64,000 nt of DNA from Epiperipatus broadwayi (lineage: Eukaryota; Onychophora; Udeonychophora; Euonychophora; Peripatidae). How positions within the stretch are numbered: the stretch's first letter is position 1; each line of letters opens with the position of its first letter. The notes under the pieces are model-generated. The model was not told the DNA's origin, made no database searches, and worked only from the letters and a program-made list of their open reading frames with translations. The translations under genes and the position numbers were made by a program. The stretch spans positions 62,001 through 126,000 of the forward strand of contig JAQFVV010000942.1 of the NCBI GenBank assembly GCA_028023455.1, written 5' to 3'. Shown piece by piece: positions 11,401 to 24,904 of the stretch.

Positions 11401-12699
11401 TGTAATGAAAAACAGTTCTACAGAAGAATACAAGAAAATTATTAAATGCTAGTTTAGTTTCACTTTCTTGGTCTATTTTGCTGTACTTTTTGGACAGGAA
11501 AACATGTTTTTATAATGATATTAAAGTCTATTTTAGAGATTGTATTTAGTCATTATAACAACTAATATGACCACAAAAAATCAAGAAAATCTTTGAGCTT
11601 GGAAACCAAACTGGGTAATAATTATTGGTGAATGGACTACAAAAAATAATAACTTTAACTACATCAATGTTAACACCGCCTGGCATATTTTTGAATAGAT
11701 CATAGCAATTAATATTTTTATTATGATGCCATGTTTAATTTTTTTTGTGCCATTAAATCTTTTTTATGTACTTTACAAAATTAATTTATATATTTAAGCC
11801 TTCTAATAATTAAAATAAAAATATATTTTAAATTAATATTTTACAATTGTAAAAATAAGTATCCTAACTGAAAATCTTACTATTAACAAAGAAACTCATA
11901 GTTATTGGCTTCATGATAACTATTTAAAAAGTTAGAAGAATGAAATATTAGATATTAGAATTTTATATTATTAAAAAATGATATATTTAGAATTACTTAT
12001 CATCAAAGAAACAAAAAAATTCTAAAAGTTAATAATTTATTGCTATTAAAATATTTATTTACAGTTTTTACAAAAAAACTATTTTTTTAGCTTATAATAA
12101 CTGCTTCCATAACAATTTCTGTTTCTCATAATGTAATTTCTGTGCTTTCTAAGAGCTGTCTTTTTTTTTAAAAAAAATGTTTTCAAAGACAACTCTTCTT
12201 CTAGTGACATAATTTTTGGCTTAATAATAAATCTTTTACAAAAATATTGCATCATAATCATTAACTATTAATGAAAATCACATTTTTGTAGCATTTAGCT
12301 GCAGGGAAAAAGAATCTAAAGTATCATCCAATCACAAATTGCCACTTCTTTCACAGCTTTGTCAGAATGATAGAATGTGCTTTCAATTTCAGTCAAAGGT
12401 CTGTATACTGCTAACATCTCTTGGGATTTTTTAAAATTAATACATTAAAAATGAAAGCTTCATAGAAATAATTGCTGTAGCCTGATGCATACCATAATTT
12501 AATATATACAATACTTTAAAACAAAATAGAAAAGTAGCAATCACAGCATGATTGCGTCATCTAAAATATCAAATATGATAGTGCTATCACAGCTTACTTT
12601 GTGAAGGATTTAAACTACATGTTTTTATATAGATTTAAATTGCATCATCATACGTACATAATGTAATGATAAGAATTGTACATCCATGCAACAAAATCC
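11401..12699. other. AT-rich stretch, possible weak extension of the duplicated block
   Basis: No gene seen. The string TTTTATATAGATTTAAATTG at about 12625 recurs near 53680, downstream of the second copy, which hints that homology may continue with large gaps. Otherwise nothing recognisable. Confidence 0.35.
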
Positions 12700-12905
12700 A
12701 GAGTATAGATAAAACACACCAAAGCTGATCAAATCTAGATGGTGAGCCCCAGAATTTGGTCAATGTTCAATTTGTTCACCTTTACTTTATAATTTAATAC
12801 TCTATGAATGACCTTTCTCAAGTTACACATGAGTTTTACTTTAATTCATATGCAAGCAGTAGCAAAGGGTGAAGTATGAGACTCAGGGAATAATAAGTAA
12901 ATTAC
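12700..12905 (+). repeat. Family E interspersed repeat, copy 1
   Basis: Resembles 31800-31995. Both contain a GTGATTTAATATCCTATGAA-type block (here AATTTAATACTCTATGAATG), then AAGTT..A, then GAAGTATGAGACTC versus GAGCATGAGATTC. Identity is moderate and limited to about 200 bp. Class unknown. Confidence 0.45.
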
Positions 12906-14485
12906 TAATGTTAACTAAACAGACACATATATGGTTGGCTAGATAATGCATGTATTAATAATCAATACTAAATTAGAGTAGATTTGGATAAGATTTAATA
13001 ATGAATTGTGAAAAACACATTAAACATTTATAAGTTTTAAAATATTTAATTCTTAAAATATAAGATAAATAATACAAAATACAAGTGCATTAGGTGTCTT
13101 ACAGTGATGAGTGGATTTAAAAACAGGTTCTCATCTTTATGCACTTTAAAATTATTTAAGTTTAACATTTATTGCAAATTAATATCTATGATTTCTAATC
13201 ATACCTTAATTATGGTACGCCATTCCTATGCAGTTTGCTAATAATCAAATCTTACAAGAATGATAACTGATAAATATAACTTATACATTAATATTATATA
13301 ATGAGCAATAAATGTGCTCTTTATACAGATTGTCTTATATAAACCAGATTGGAGGTTCAGTTCAATGCTGAACAATATAATATTATGGTGGGTGAACTGG
13401 CGATTTCTAGCATAACTTTCAACACTACAGTACTACATAAACTAAATAAAGGCTGTGGCCTGACTATGGAATTACTCATGGGATTCAGTATCAAGTACTT
13501 GGCCTCTATAGACCATATGACTTGGCCATTACAAAATATAGAAAACCTTTAGTTCAGTGACCAGAGCAGCTTAATATATGGTTCTGGGCCCTTGTGTTCC
13601 AGTTCTAAAAGAAAGAGCTATCCGAACTAAAAATAATGGTGTGGCCCATATACCAAAGGTCATTCTAATATGAAAATACATATAGCAAGGCATATATTGT
13701 GCCTGTGTGCCTTATAAAGACATATTCATAATGCTTTCTAAAATATCAAATTAACATTAAGATTAGTAAAGCTCTAAATCTATAGTTTTGAATTGTGAAA
13801 CTACTATACACTGATTCATAAATTAACCTACTTAAATCATGCTAAAAAGAAGTAATTATAAGTGATCTAGTTAACTAATTAAATCTATATAGTTTATAAT
13901 AATAAAATAAGGAGGAGTAAAGCATATTTGGGACTTAGTTAACTAATTATTTATAATATGCTTTAAAATATCACTCTTGTCATTACTTAACTAAATATAA
14001 TTTATTAACATGCAAACCTGAATAATAATAAGCTAATATATAGTAGCTTAACTATTATATATAATAATAGATTTTCAGATTGGAGATTTATGTGTGTGCT
14101 AAAAAACAACATTAATTAACTACATAAGAGTTTCTAATCGTCTCTCCAAAATTATTAATATTATTAATCTCCGCTCTAAATTAAAACATAGCATAAATTA
14201 ATAAAATAACAATATAAGGAAAAATAATATAGGCCTGACCACATATTGGAAAGATACAGATGTAATAATAACTGATTACAGTTATTATGATTTAGAAAGA
14301 TTATTAAATTATAATTGTTTGATTTAAAAGAAGCAAGATTCTTACAAAGACTATGATTAAATCAAAATTACATTATAGTTTCATTAAAATTATTTTACAG
14401 GGTTTTATTTATTATAAGTTATTATTTATGAATGTTCTATTATATAGCTAGCTTTAGAGAATTATGAAATTAGTTTAATTTTAGA
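12906..14485. other. Unassigned sequence, mildly less AT-rich near 13.3-13.7 kb
   Basis: A 67-codon frame at 13349-13552 and adjoining sequence with GGCCC-type patches (13580-13650) stand out from the background, but the product resembles nothing I know. TTAGTTAACTAATTA occurs near 13937, and a similar TAGTTAACTAATTAAA lies near 13870. No RNA gene was recognised. Confidence 0.4.
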
Positions 14486-14810
14486 TTAAATTTTACAGAG
14501 CTCTGCGGGAAATTTTACCAATCTTCTTCTAGCTGAGATGACTTCATGGGCATTTGGTGCTGGTTTTCTCTGTTAGACTGGTGTATCTCCAATGTCCTTT
14601 TGAGCATGTTGTTGATTTTGAACTTCTCTATCATCCTGGATCAATCTTCTGAAAGGAAGATGGCAACTCATTGCCTTCTAACCAACGGTTTCCATTGTAG
14701 AATAAGGCATAGCCTCCATCAGCAATACTTTACAAAATTTAAGAGAGTAAATGTTGATATTGAATTTTGGAGTTTTTTATATCAATGATTTTACTCCCCT
14801 GCAAAACCAT
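14486..14810. other. Complex, less AT-rich island, probably an unidentified repeat
   Basis: About 320 bp with clearly higher complexity than its flanks, bounded left by a splice-acceptor-like TTTTACAG and right by CTCCCCTGCAAAACC. Plus and minus frames of up to 80 codons exist, but neither shows a known domain. It could be the 5' untranslated part of a retroelement or a real exon; I cannot decide. Confidence 0.35.
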
Positions 14811-15572
14811 AAAGTTGTTTACAGTTTACAAGATTTAAGTTTTAACATTTTTTTATTACATTAAAGAAGACAAAAGTAAAATTAATTTATTCAGAAAATA
14901 GTGCAGCTTGACCGCATTTCCTTTGTCTTAAAATCTATTTTAGAATTTATTTTTAAAACTCTGTTTTTGGTTCTCACACAAATTAAACCAGATGTATATG
15001 ATGTAAGATAATTTCCAAGAATCAGATCTTTTTAAATGAAATTTTTAAGTCTTGTAAACATTTTTTTAAATATGTAACTTTGTTACCTCTGAAATTGGAA
15101 ATTTATATGTGAATAAAAGTAAATTTGTACTTAAAGATAAAATAACTTAAAGATAAATAATTTAAATAGCATTGCAATGTTTATAAAATCTATTACATTG
15201 CAGTCTTATTCTCACATGTATGTAGGTGCACTTATTTAAATACAACAATATTTACACAGTTTACTTTAATTTAATATTTTAATTTGTAACTGAGTATACA
15301 TAAGCAATACACATACAGACATTAATATATTAGATGTATGCAAGCATACAAATATATGCACATACATGTAAATATACACTATTATACATCAAAATAAATT
15401 ATTATAGGATTATATATGCAGACTTGGGCAGATTAGAATTAGGAAAAGAATACTACTATAGTACATAGTAGGTGAAATGGGGTGATAGACAAATAATATC
15501 ATTTCAATAAATACATATTTTAAGTGAATACCTGCATAATACAGCACAGTTTCTACAAGCATATAACACACA

Positions 15573-15872
15573 TTATGGGTAAGAGAACAAACAGGTGTTA
15601 CTGACCTCATTGAAAAAATTAAAAGATTGAAGTGGAGTTGGGCTGGACATATTGCTAGAAGAGATGATAATAGATGGACAATTGAAATTTTAAACTGGAT
15701 TCCAAGAGATTGTAAAAGACCCAGAAGGAGACCACATGTAAGATGGATGGATGAAATAAGAAAATGTGTAGGGGTGATGTGGAGAAGAGAAGCTAAAGAT
15801 CGGATAAGATGGATTAAACTTGGAGAGACCTTCATCCCACAGTGGACTGATAATGGTTGATAATGATGACAT
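15573..15872 (+). pseudogene. RTE-like LINE, 3' end of ORF2 (5'-truncated)
   Basis: The frame at 15579-15860 reads VREQTGVTDLIEKIKRLKW, then SWAGHIARRDDNRWTIEI, NWIPRDCKRPRRRPHVRWMDE, and a tail ending IKLGETFIPQWTDNG. This is the conserved C-terminal domain after the reverse transcriptase in this LINE family (LKWxWAGHxAR ... GRPxxRWxDD ... LGExFxxQWT). The stop is followed by TGATAATGATGAC, the start of the family's TGA-repeat 3' tail. Sequence to the left of 15573 is unrelated, so the copy is 5'-truncated, as is usual for target-primed insertions. The reading frame is intact over this piece, suggesting it is one of the younger copies here. Confidence 0.85.
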
Positions 15873-17467
15873 ACTGTATTCGATAAATTATTTTTTTTAA
15901 TGTAATATTCCCAACTTATAGTATAATTTTTTAGCTGAAATAACCAGTCAATTTTTTCCCATAGACAATCATTATAAATGCTTATTTTGCATATGATATT
16001 CTTGCTTAAATATGAGTTTGGGTGGACTAATTGCCCTCACTAAATGGAGTAAAGCTGTAGTTAGTTGCTCAGATATTATCTGAATCTGAGCACTAAGTGA
16101 TAGGTTAATCGTAATAATTATTCAATTGATGAAGTAAAATGTGTTTTTCTTATATTTATTTTATTGAAAATTGTCTTTAGATTGTTTAGTTCTGATTCTG
16201 TTACTGGATTCTAAATTATACAACATAGAACTCTATACTCATAATAAAGAGTTATTTTTGCTAAATATGTATATAAATTATTGTCTAGTTTAATATCATA
16301 AAAAATTTTTTTACATACTTGAATAAAAAAACTGACATTAAACTATTTAATGATGCATTCATAATAGAAGAGCAACTGATCTGATGAGTAACATCAACAA
16401 AATTATTTATTTATAAATAAATGCATAGTTTATTTAGAATTAAATGATTAATTGGTTTAGAGATTATGTCGTGTCATTAAGCAACAGAAGTGGCCAATTT
16501 ATTTCAACTCAGGAATCTTTAACTCTTCAGTCTATTATTTTACCTTCATTCTAAATAATACAGGGTTTTCAATAAACCATTTGTTCATCATAATATGGAC
16601 AAGTTTGTTACTAAAGATATAAGAACACAAATTTAAAATTAGTCATAATATACAATTAAAGCAAATTCAAGTAATCATTTCATATCCAAAAGTTCATACT
16701 TCATAGTTTCAGTAATTTATAGTTTGAAAAATATATTTTAAAAAATATAGATTTAAATTTTAAAATGTACATCTACACCTACTTGTGTGGGTGTTATTAT
16801 GAATCATCTTTCAGAAAGATTGTAAATGTCAATGGTATAAATTTTGATTAAAAGATTTTTTATTTTTCTTTAACAGATTAGGGAAAGCAGTTGTGAATGA
16901 AAATTTGGTTTATATATTTTTGATTGTAAGGAACTTCTTGATCTGGACAAAAGTCAGTGGCAGATAAAAAGACAACAAACCAGCATAAGATTCTAATTGC
17001 AAATCAGGAAATGGCATGGATAGATAATGTATAAAAATGTTTTTGAATTTCAATTAGTAACATGACAATAAAAACAAATTATGAATTGCTGTGATTGAAA
17101 GGATTATTATTACCAAAAATGTCCAGATGCATTAGATTTGTGTTTAGACTCTTCACAAATAAAAATCATAAGACAAAAACTAGTGTGAGAATATATAGTA
17201 GACCGATTTAAAAACACTACTATCTAATATTTAAATCAGAACATGGCTAAGTTTAGATAGCATAAGCAGATTTCTTCTGAAAATCATGTGTAAATTGTAG
17301 TCATGCAATGATTATTGGGATAATATTAAAGAGATTATGGCTCATTCACAAAATAAAGTTTCCTCTAATCGTGAACCTTTTTTATAATTGTGCTTTCAAT
17401 ATTATTTGAAATCAAGAGTCTATAGCCAATTCAATATTAACAATCATTAAGTTGACATATAATATAT
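15873..17467. other. AT-rich non-coding stretch
   Basis: Nothing recognisable. No frame over 60 codons has a domain, and no repeat structure was noticed. Confidence 0.45.
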
Positions 17468-17800
17468 TAAATACAGAGTCTTCACACCACTCAAATAAGT
17501 ATGGAGAGATGCATGTTGGAAGTAACAAGAAGAGATCGAAAATGCAATGTATGGGTAAGAGAACAAACAGGTGTTACTGACCTCATTGAAAAAATTAAAA
17601 GACTGAAGTGGAGTTGGGCTGGACATATTGCTAGAAGAGATGATAATAGATGGACAATTAAAATTTTAAACTGGATTTCAAGAGATTGTAAAAGACCCAG
17701 AAAGAGACAACATGTGAGTTGGATGGATGAAATAAAAAAGTGTGCAGGGGTGTTGTGGTGAAGAGAAGCTAAAGATAGAAAAAGATGGATTGAACTTGGA
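17468..17800 (+). pseudogene. RTE-like LINE, 3' end of ORF2 (second truncated copy)
   Basis: Starts slightly further 5' than the 15.6-kb copy. ATGGAGAGATGCATGTTGG encodes MERCMLEVTRRDRKCNVWV, then REQTGVTDLIEKIKRLKW and SWAGHIARRDDNRWTIKILN, to a stop at 17759 (TGG to TGA at the Trp-Arg position). The text after the stop still matches the family (GAAGAGAAGCTAAAGAT...GAACTTGG) until about 17800, where the 3' end is lost. It is nearly identical to 15579-15780, and differs more from the antisense copy at 44.2 kb. Confidence 0.85.
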
Positions 17801-18004
17801 TAAAATCATACATTGTTGATACATAACAAAAATTCTGATATTCTAATCAATGAGAAGGCAACAGATTTTCTCTTTATTAATGTGGATTTTCATTGTACCA
17901 CTGACAGAAAGACAATAGCTGAAAAAAGATATTCCAAACAAAATTAATGATTTTAAAAAAATTAAAAATTGTTGTTTGAAAATTTTAAAATATTAATAGA
18001 AAAG

Positions 18005-18005
<1 letters not shown>

Positions 18006-18068
<63 letters not shown>

Positions 18069-18086
18069 TGTGTATATATATATATA
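18006..18086. repeat. Compound (AT)n(GT)n(AT)n microsatellite
   Basis: (AT)n from 18006 to 18052, then (GT)n to 18068, then a short (AT)n to 18086. Confidence 0.95.
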
Positions 18087-18309
18087 TCATTATTAATTAT
18101 TAGATGCAATATTTGTGGATAAAAACTATTGCAATACCAAAATTTTATATGCTTGACTGCCAAAATAAAATTAGAAGATTAATCAAATATTTAAATATAA
18201 TGGATATCAACACAGAAATAATTTTCAAATTTTATCACTCCATTATAAGATGGTTTGTATTTATTCCAATTTTTTCTATTTATAGTTATGTCTTTTTTTA
18301 CAATCTAGT

Positions 18310-18410
18310 AGAATATAAGGGATTCCCACTCAGACTTTCACACAACCCTCAACTCTCCATGCCATCTCATATTGCTGACCCACCTGATCATACACATGTT
18401 AAAAAGATAA
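18310..18410 (-). repeat. tRNA-related SINE-like fragment (family D)
   Basis: The reverse strand reads ATGTGTATGATCAGGTGGGT, CAGCAATATGAGATGGCATG, GAGAGTTGAGGGTTGTGTGA, AAGTCTGAGTGGGAATCCCT. It is nearly identical to 49555-49645 (+), where the end is GAGTTCGAATCCC, a good Pol III box B. Here box B has decayed. The fragment lies inside a 122-codon plus-strand frame (18104-18472), which is therefore spurious. Confidence 0.75.
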
Positions 18411-18869
18411 ATAAACTAATAGAATCAAGTTTAGATGAACATCAGTTAGTCACTTATTTGTATTATTTTTAACAACTTTAGCACATTTCCATTCAAAATC
18501 TTTTTTGCTTCAATTCTGCCACTGGTATCAATTTATTTTCTCATCTATGTATAATATTTCAAATCTTCTTTTATTAATTTCAATAAACGTTTCTTTATAT
18601 TTCGCTGTGGAATATTCAATCTCTTTGTTGCTTTAAATATATAAAGTGTTTATAATATTTAAATACACATATAGTATATATACTTAAACTATATATAATC
18701 ATAGAGGATTGAGAGTATAAATAAATGGAATGATGAATGTGGCTGTTGATAAAACATAAACACTGGAGTATGACAGTAACGAACATAAAAGAATTGTACA
18801 CAAGTAAACAAAGTTGAGAACTTACTTTTAAAGTTATTTCTAGCAAAAATGTTTCATCTAAGTTTAATT

Positions 18870-19960
18870 CTATAATTTATTTTATTATATTTTCATCTGT
18901 ATTAATAATTCATAATTGTTAACTTTAATTCATTGCTTTAAACTTTTTTTTTTGAAAAGTCATAGAAAATTGCTTAATCTTTTCTGGATTTTAGTCCTAT
19001 TTTATCTGATAGTTTTTGTAATAATTCATGTAACTGTGAAACATTATTTTCACACTCAATCACATCATTTGTAAAAAATTTAGACAACATAAGTAATCTC
19101 CATTTATTTTCACTTTCTTTGTTTTCCATTTTGTTATACAAAGTATTTCCCAAAAAACCTGCCGTGGAAAGTATTGCAGAAATAAAATAATTTAGTTATG
19201 CATATTTATCAAGCATAGCAGTTGAATTTTGAAAAATATTCTTCAAAGTTTGAAATCATGCTGGATCTGTGTTATAATGTTCAAAAGCTTCCTTTTCATA
19301 ATTTTATGAATCCAATACAAAATAGGATTTAGTACTCATGAGTAATTTGTATAACTTCTGCTAATCTTTTGGTATGATATACTCTACTATAGTGTTTTAA
19401 ATTTGTTCTTTATTGATTTAACCATAATGTTCTCCATAAATATTTTGGACTTAATAATAAAAAGCTGATATGTTTGTAATTTTTAATATCCCTTCCCTTT
19501 TATAAATATCAAAATCACTATCATATTTTACTAACATTTTAAAAAATATTGTCATAAAGTATGAGATATTTTAACTATTTTTTCATTACAATATAATTCT
19601 AAGAATAATTTTTTTCATTTATTTAACTTATTTATTGGTAATAATGCCATATTTTTTTCTTAATTCTGAAATAATCTTTTTTTTTATAACATGCAGATGT
19701 TATCTTTTACATATTTTTAAGATATTCCTTCTCTGATATATATTTTATGTCATTTGTATTTGCATTACAAAAAGACATGAATATATCATTTTAACTTCTT
19801 TCTGTACGATTTTTTATAACTTTAGATATTCAATTTTTTTTATCAATGAGCCATTTTAAATAATTTTTCTATTTATTTTCCTTGCATCCATTTCTTTATC
19901 TCAGTTGTGATATGCTATTTTTATTTACTTTATACCATTTCCCAGATTATATTTAGTTTA
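18870..19960 (-). pseudogene. RTE-like LINE reverse transcriptase remnant, decayed
   Basis: Colinear with the antisense copy at 44650-45870. Both share ATCTGTATTAATAATT, then CTGATAATTTTTG..AATTCATG, then AATAATCTCCATTTA.TTTCACT. These are followed by TTTTCATAAT.TATGAATCCA.A, TATACTCTACTATAGTGTTTTAAA, ATGTTCTCC, and TTTCTAATATC.CTTC. Order and spacing are kept over about 1.1 kb, but frames are destroyed. In the reverse direction these blocks encode the palm and thumb of the reverse transcriptase. Confidence 0.68.
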
Positions 19961-22129
19961 TTACCAAGATCATTAAATATACAGTTACTAGCCTAGAATT
20001 TGGTCTACATAACTAACAAACAAGTTTCATTGATTTCAAAGCTATAAGCAGTTTAAAATCTTAGGTTAGTAAATTAAGTAGTATAAAAAAGTATAAGATT
20101 GATGGCCGCTGGTGGTGGGTATAGTAAATATAATGTTCTATATTAGAAAAGGTTAGTAGACATAATTATATAAGAATTTGATTCTTCCTATCAATAATGT
20201 GATATTAATGTAGAATAAATATAGATAATTATTGTTACATAATGTAGATGTTTTTATCTTGTTTGTCCTATCAGTTCATGCATTCTATGTAATTTATTTG
20301 CATGAAATTAAAAGACTCTGACTTATATTTAGATGTGTACAAATACAAGCCATAAATAATATATTCAGTGAATGTCAAATCTGTATGAGGATTACCATTG
20401 AAAAACTTAATAATCCCACTCATGAATTCATCTCCTAGTTAGAATCTCTATCAATTGCTTTGTAGATAACTGGCTTTATTAAAAACAGTCCTTGGCTAAA
20501 TAAAATAAATTTATAAGTTTTCCTATTGAAAAAATATCATGGTATTTTAAAAGATGTGTTTGCTATCAACATTCCTATTGCCACATTCTACAAATTACTG
20601 AAATATTTAAAGTAGCCATATTAAAAATGCGTTATCATAGTATTGTGATTATAATAATTTCACCAATGAACTGTAATAAATTAAATACATATTTTAAATA
20701 CAATCTTAATGTTATGTGTTCTTTTGAGAGCATTTTGAAACATATGTTCTTAAATGTATAATTTTATAATCCTTTTAATTGTTAGTTTAAATAAATGTTT
20801 GATTTTGTTAAAGATGCTCAGCTCCAAAAATACAGCAAGATTATATCTAATAATTTCAATATATTTTTTTTAGTATATTGTCTTTAATTTATAACTATCA
20901 CATTGTTTCTTAATAGGAGAGCATAAACATTCATCGGACTGATTCATGTAACTTAATTTTTTTTTAATCCTTTACTAAGAATATCTATATACTCCTTTAA
21001 CAACCATTGCTGGATAACTATCTAAGCAAAAGTTGAACCAATTAATTAAAAAGAGATTTTGAGCCTTCTTAAAAAACTGACTTTTCAAGATTTACTTTAA
21101 ATTTGAGCCTCAGTCATTCATATAAAAAAATAAATACTATAATTACGATATTTTGCAATTACTTTGTAATTACTTAATAGAAAGTTATATTTATGATTAA
21201 GATTCTGAAAAAACGAAACTGATTGATGAAATTAACATTGATCTTATTAATAATAATTAGATCTTTGTATGTACATATGTAAAAGTGAAATGTAAGTAGA
21301 TAACTTGAGAATAAGGAACTTGTTTGATAACAATAAAAAAGACATACTCACAAAGCTTGTCATTTTTCAGATTGTGAGAGTTCAGTGTTGTTGTTTTTTT
21401 GTTTGTTTTTTCCAGCTAACAATAGATTTACTAACTGATGTTAGATGATTATCTAATTTGGATATGCGTCAGTTACCTGAAAAAAAGTCTCAAGCCTGTT
21501 GAAATTTTTTAAGTTTACCTCGTATTCAAACTCAGCTTGCAAATATGATATATAGTTGATGCATTAACATTTCTTTATAAGAATCTTTATGGATGCAGGT
21601 GCATATATAAATATAAGTGTGTTTATGCATAAAAATATAAAGATTTGTATTTGTATTCACAAATACTTATGGTATTTATATATACGTTTGTGTATGTATG
21701 TGTGGATTTAAATATATATAAAAAATTATATATTTATCTTTAGATATAGCAGAATGCATTGACATTAAAAAAATTTTTTTATAACGTCTAATCTTTTTTT
21801 TTTAAAAAAAAAAAATCTAAAAAAAAAGTGGATAACTTTAAAAGCTATTGAAAAACAGAAAATATTTTAATAGGATAAAAAAATAAAACCTTGACAACCA
21901 TTTTAAAAATGTAGCTGTACATATAAAAAAAAGTTTAGTACACACACATCTGTATATGTACGTTTATAATTTTTATTACATATATATATATTGTGAATAA
22001 AATAGATGATTGTATCGAGAGAAGAAAGATAAAAAAAGTGTTGGCAATAAAGACTAATATTTTAATAAACGATACTCTTTCTAATAAATAGTTAATGTAA
22101 TTTTATTCCAAGTATAATCAAATTCATCA
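19961..22129. other. AT-rich non-coding stretch
   Basis: No gene or repeat I can support. Contains homopolymer runs near 21790-21830 and a TGTGTA-type patch near 21680-21700. Confidence 0.45.
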
Positions 22130-22400
22130 CCAGCCATATGATAAAAGGTAATTTTGACATGATACTCGTTGCTGTCTTTTACAAGCTCTCCAATCATTTT
22201 TTTTCCAATATATTATCTCCTCAATATGTTCACATTACCATTTGATTTTCCTTTTATATTATTTTTCCTCATGCACTTCACAGTCATTTTCAGCATATTT
22301 TCTTTACTTCTAATATATGACCAATTCGTTTTCTTTTCTCTTTTTAATTCCATGAATAAATAATTTTATTTAAATTCATTAAAACATTTATGTTTCTAAC
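22130..22400 (-). pseudogene. Possible 3' end of a non-LTR retrotransposon (different family)
   Basis: The reverse strand reads EKKTNWSYIRSKENMLKMTV, then KCMRKNNIKGKSNGNVNILRR and, after a stop, YIGKK. This loosely matches the post-RT signature KRxxWxGHxxRxxxLLxxVxEGxxxGKRxxGRxR of Jockey/CR1-type LINEs, with the GH and GR residues lost. The match is weak and mostly spacing-based. Confidence 0.3.
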
Positions 22401-24149
22401 ATTATTTCATCCAGCTTACATTTATCAGTTCCTTCTATTATCATTGCAGTTTCTAGTCTAATTTTTTTATCTTTCAATTTTATTATTTTATAAAATTCTA
22501 TGATATGGTTCAACTTTTTGTCATTATAGATGAAAACCTACTGACAATATATTTTCATACTGATCAAAAACAGATTTAGAAGCTATTTTATTATTTTTTA
22601 CCCAAATATAACTGGTATCTTGGCAATAGATAGTGTAAATAAGCAAAGAATTTTATCATAAATTCTGTATTACCAATTACTTTCTATCTTCTTAGTATAA
22701 TTTATTTGAGTATTTCCTAGATTATGCAATACTCTTTTATTGCAATAAATAATACACTCTTTCTACTCTATTCTAAAGATTGAGTAATCAACTTTAAATT
22801 GTAAAACCATATTATAAAGCTATAGAGTAGTTTTTGGTTATTGATGTCACCATTGAAAAGCATAGCATTGGATTTAGATTTACATATTTTGCTTTCCAAG
22901 TCATTATTCTAAGATTCATACATCCTCAGATTTTGACTGAAATTAGGTAACATATATTTAAATAGATCTAACATGGAATAGCAATTATTTATTTTAATGG
23001 TCATGGTTTTATGTTAAATGTAGGCTCTTTTAACTCTTTCATTTAACTCTAACAATGAATAAGCAATATATCTATGTTAAGATGGGTTCTATATATTGTC
23101 AAAAGCATGTGCAGAAATCTAACGAGTAAAATATTCAATTCATGTATAATAGATAAATATTTGTCATTGTTATATGTGCATGTGATTGCATATGTATAAA
23201 AGGTAAAACAGTTTCAGATGATTGTCTAGCATTTCTCCAACAGAAATAGTGAACATGATCAATTTAAGTTTATAACGAAGATGGCTTAAAAGAAGGGATA
23301 TTTTATTTTATAAAAATCTTTGTCGACTTCACCATCTGTTTTATATACAAAATATAGAAAATCCAAACTTTATCTTTCGTATTAAAATTGTAAATTACTC
23401 AGTTATTTATCAATAATTGGATAGATAGTTAATTTAACTATAAATTAGCTACCAGAAAAAAATCTCAAGTATGTTTGGAAATTCTCAGCTAACCTAAAAA
23501 AAATTTTAAGTTACATTTGGAGTTGTATTCTAGGTCATAAATATGCTAAGTGGATATCAATAACCATTACTTCTAATATATATATATATATGCACATGTA
23601 TGAATATGTATGCATAGTTTATTATGTCAAAATGTTTTAAAGAGTTGTAATTGTATTATACTACAATTTCAGCAATAATATTAAGATAATTTAACCTTCT
23701 CACTCGGCTACTCTAATGCTATCAATTATAAGCTTGAGAAATCAATTGCATCAGATGGTACTGTAATTTAATATCCACAGCTAAAGTAGTTTTTTTTATT
23801 TTGTTTTTGAATATGTTAAGAATGACTTTGAATTTAAATTGGAATTATTACAGTTCTACATCTGAAAGCTTAGTATTAACTTTTTTTACTATTAAGCTAA
23901 TAGCTTTAAATTTTAAAAAACCTAAACAATTTAAAGGTGCCTCCCAGATATATAGTTGCACAGATTCTGCTTTGTATCTAAGTCTTCATTGTTATAAACA
24001 AAAGCTGAAAATCAATTTGGGGTCAGTTTAAATTGCACTACCTTCCATAAATCACTAATTCCTCAATCTTACAACAGATAGGACTAAAGTGGTGGAGGTA
24101 ATGTTTATTCTTTGTAAACTGAAAGAATCAAAAAATGTTAGATGGGTTC
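22401..24149. other. AT-rich non-coding stretch
   Basis: Nothing supported. The part next to 22400 could hold more of the decayed LINE, but I could not read any motif. The 76-codon frame at 23801 has no recognisable features. Confidence 0.4.
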
Positions 24150-24610
24150 CAACAGGTATATAAACTTTTTATTAATCATTTATTAGATTAGAGATAATCC
24201 ACTTGATAAATAATATTTCTGTAGCATAATTTTCATTACACCACTCTCAAGTAAGAAAGGGACTGATTTTTATCTATCTTTAACACCTTGTGGAGGATTA
24301 TACTTATAAACATATGGCTAAAACGTGTGATAAAGATGTATGATTCCCAAGTTATTCATTTCTTGCTGAATCAGCACTCATCAGTTGGCCCAGATCATTA
24401 TCTGTTACACATACCTTTATTATTGTTCAATATACATAAATAGCTAATTGCTACAGTTTAATTGATAAAGTGGCAAACTTACTATCCTCACAACTTTGGC
24501 ACAAATTATTGATTGAATTATATTAATAAGTTTTTATTAATCATTTATTAGACTAGATATTATCCACTTAATGAATAATATTTATGCAGTGTAATTTTCA
24601 TTATACCACT
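24150..24610 (-). repeat. Family G SINE-like repeat, reverse copy with partial second unit
   Basis: The reverse strand carries GATCTGGGCCAACTGATGAG, then CATATGTTTATAA, then GTGTTAAAGATAGAT, then GAGAGTGGTGTAATG and TGCTACAGAAATATT. The same order is found on the plus strand at 24905-25160 and, partly, 24620-24905. The terminal part (TTTTTATTAATCATTTATTAGA...CCACTT) occurs twice within this interval, at about 24165 and 24529, so two units are joined head to tail. Confidence 0.7.
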
Positions 24611-24619
24611 CTTATGAAA

Positions 24620-24904
24620 AAAAATATCTGCAAGAGATTATGATCTGGGCCATCTGAACCAGTTCAATATGAAATGTACAACTTGGGGATCATACATTTT
24701 TTTCACATATATTTGGTTTTATGCTTACGATTGCACCCTGCCATAAAGTGTTAAAAGAGAATAGAAACCATTTCCTACCTTGCATGAGAAGGGTGTAGTA
24801 AAAATTATACTACAGAAATGATTAATCTCTAGTTTGATGAATAATCAATCACCATTATAAATATAATTAAGTGGTTTTATCAAAATTGTGAGGGCAATAA
24901 GTTT
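24620..24904 (+). repeat. Family G SINE-like repeat, forward copy 1
   Basis: Contains ATGATCTGGGCCATCTGAAC, then AACTTGGGGATCATACAT, TTTTATGCTTACGATTGCACCC, AAAGTGTTAAAAGAGAATAGA, and GAAGGGTGTAGTAAAAATTA. With 24150-24610 it makes a large imperfect hairpin. Confidence 0.65.

Noticed and set aside
15410-15872. 141- and 60-codon minus-strand frames opposite the LINE 3' end
   Set aside because: Shadows of the sense ORF2 fragment. The sense frame carries the family motifs.
18104-18472. 122-codon plus-strand reading frame
   Set aside because: It runs across a reverse SINE-like fragment (18310-18410) and shows no domain or codon pattern of its own.
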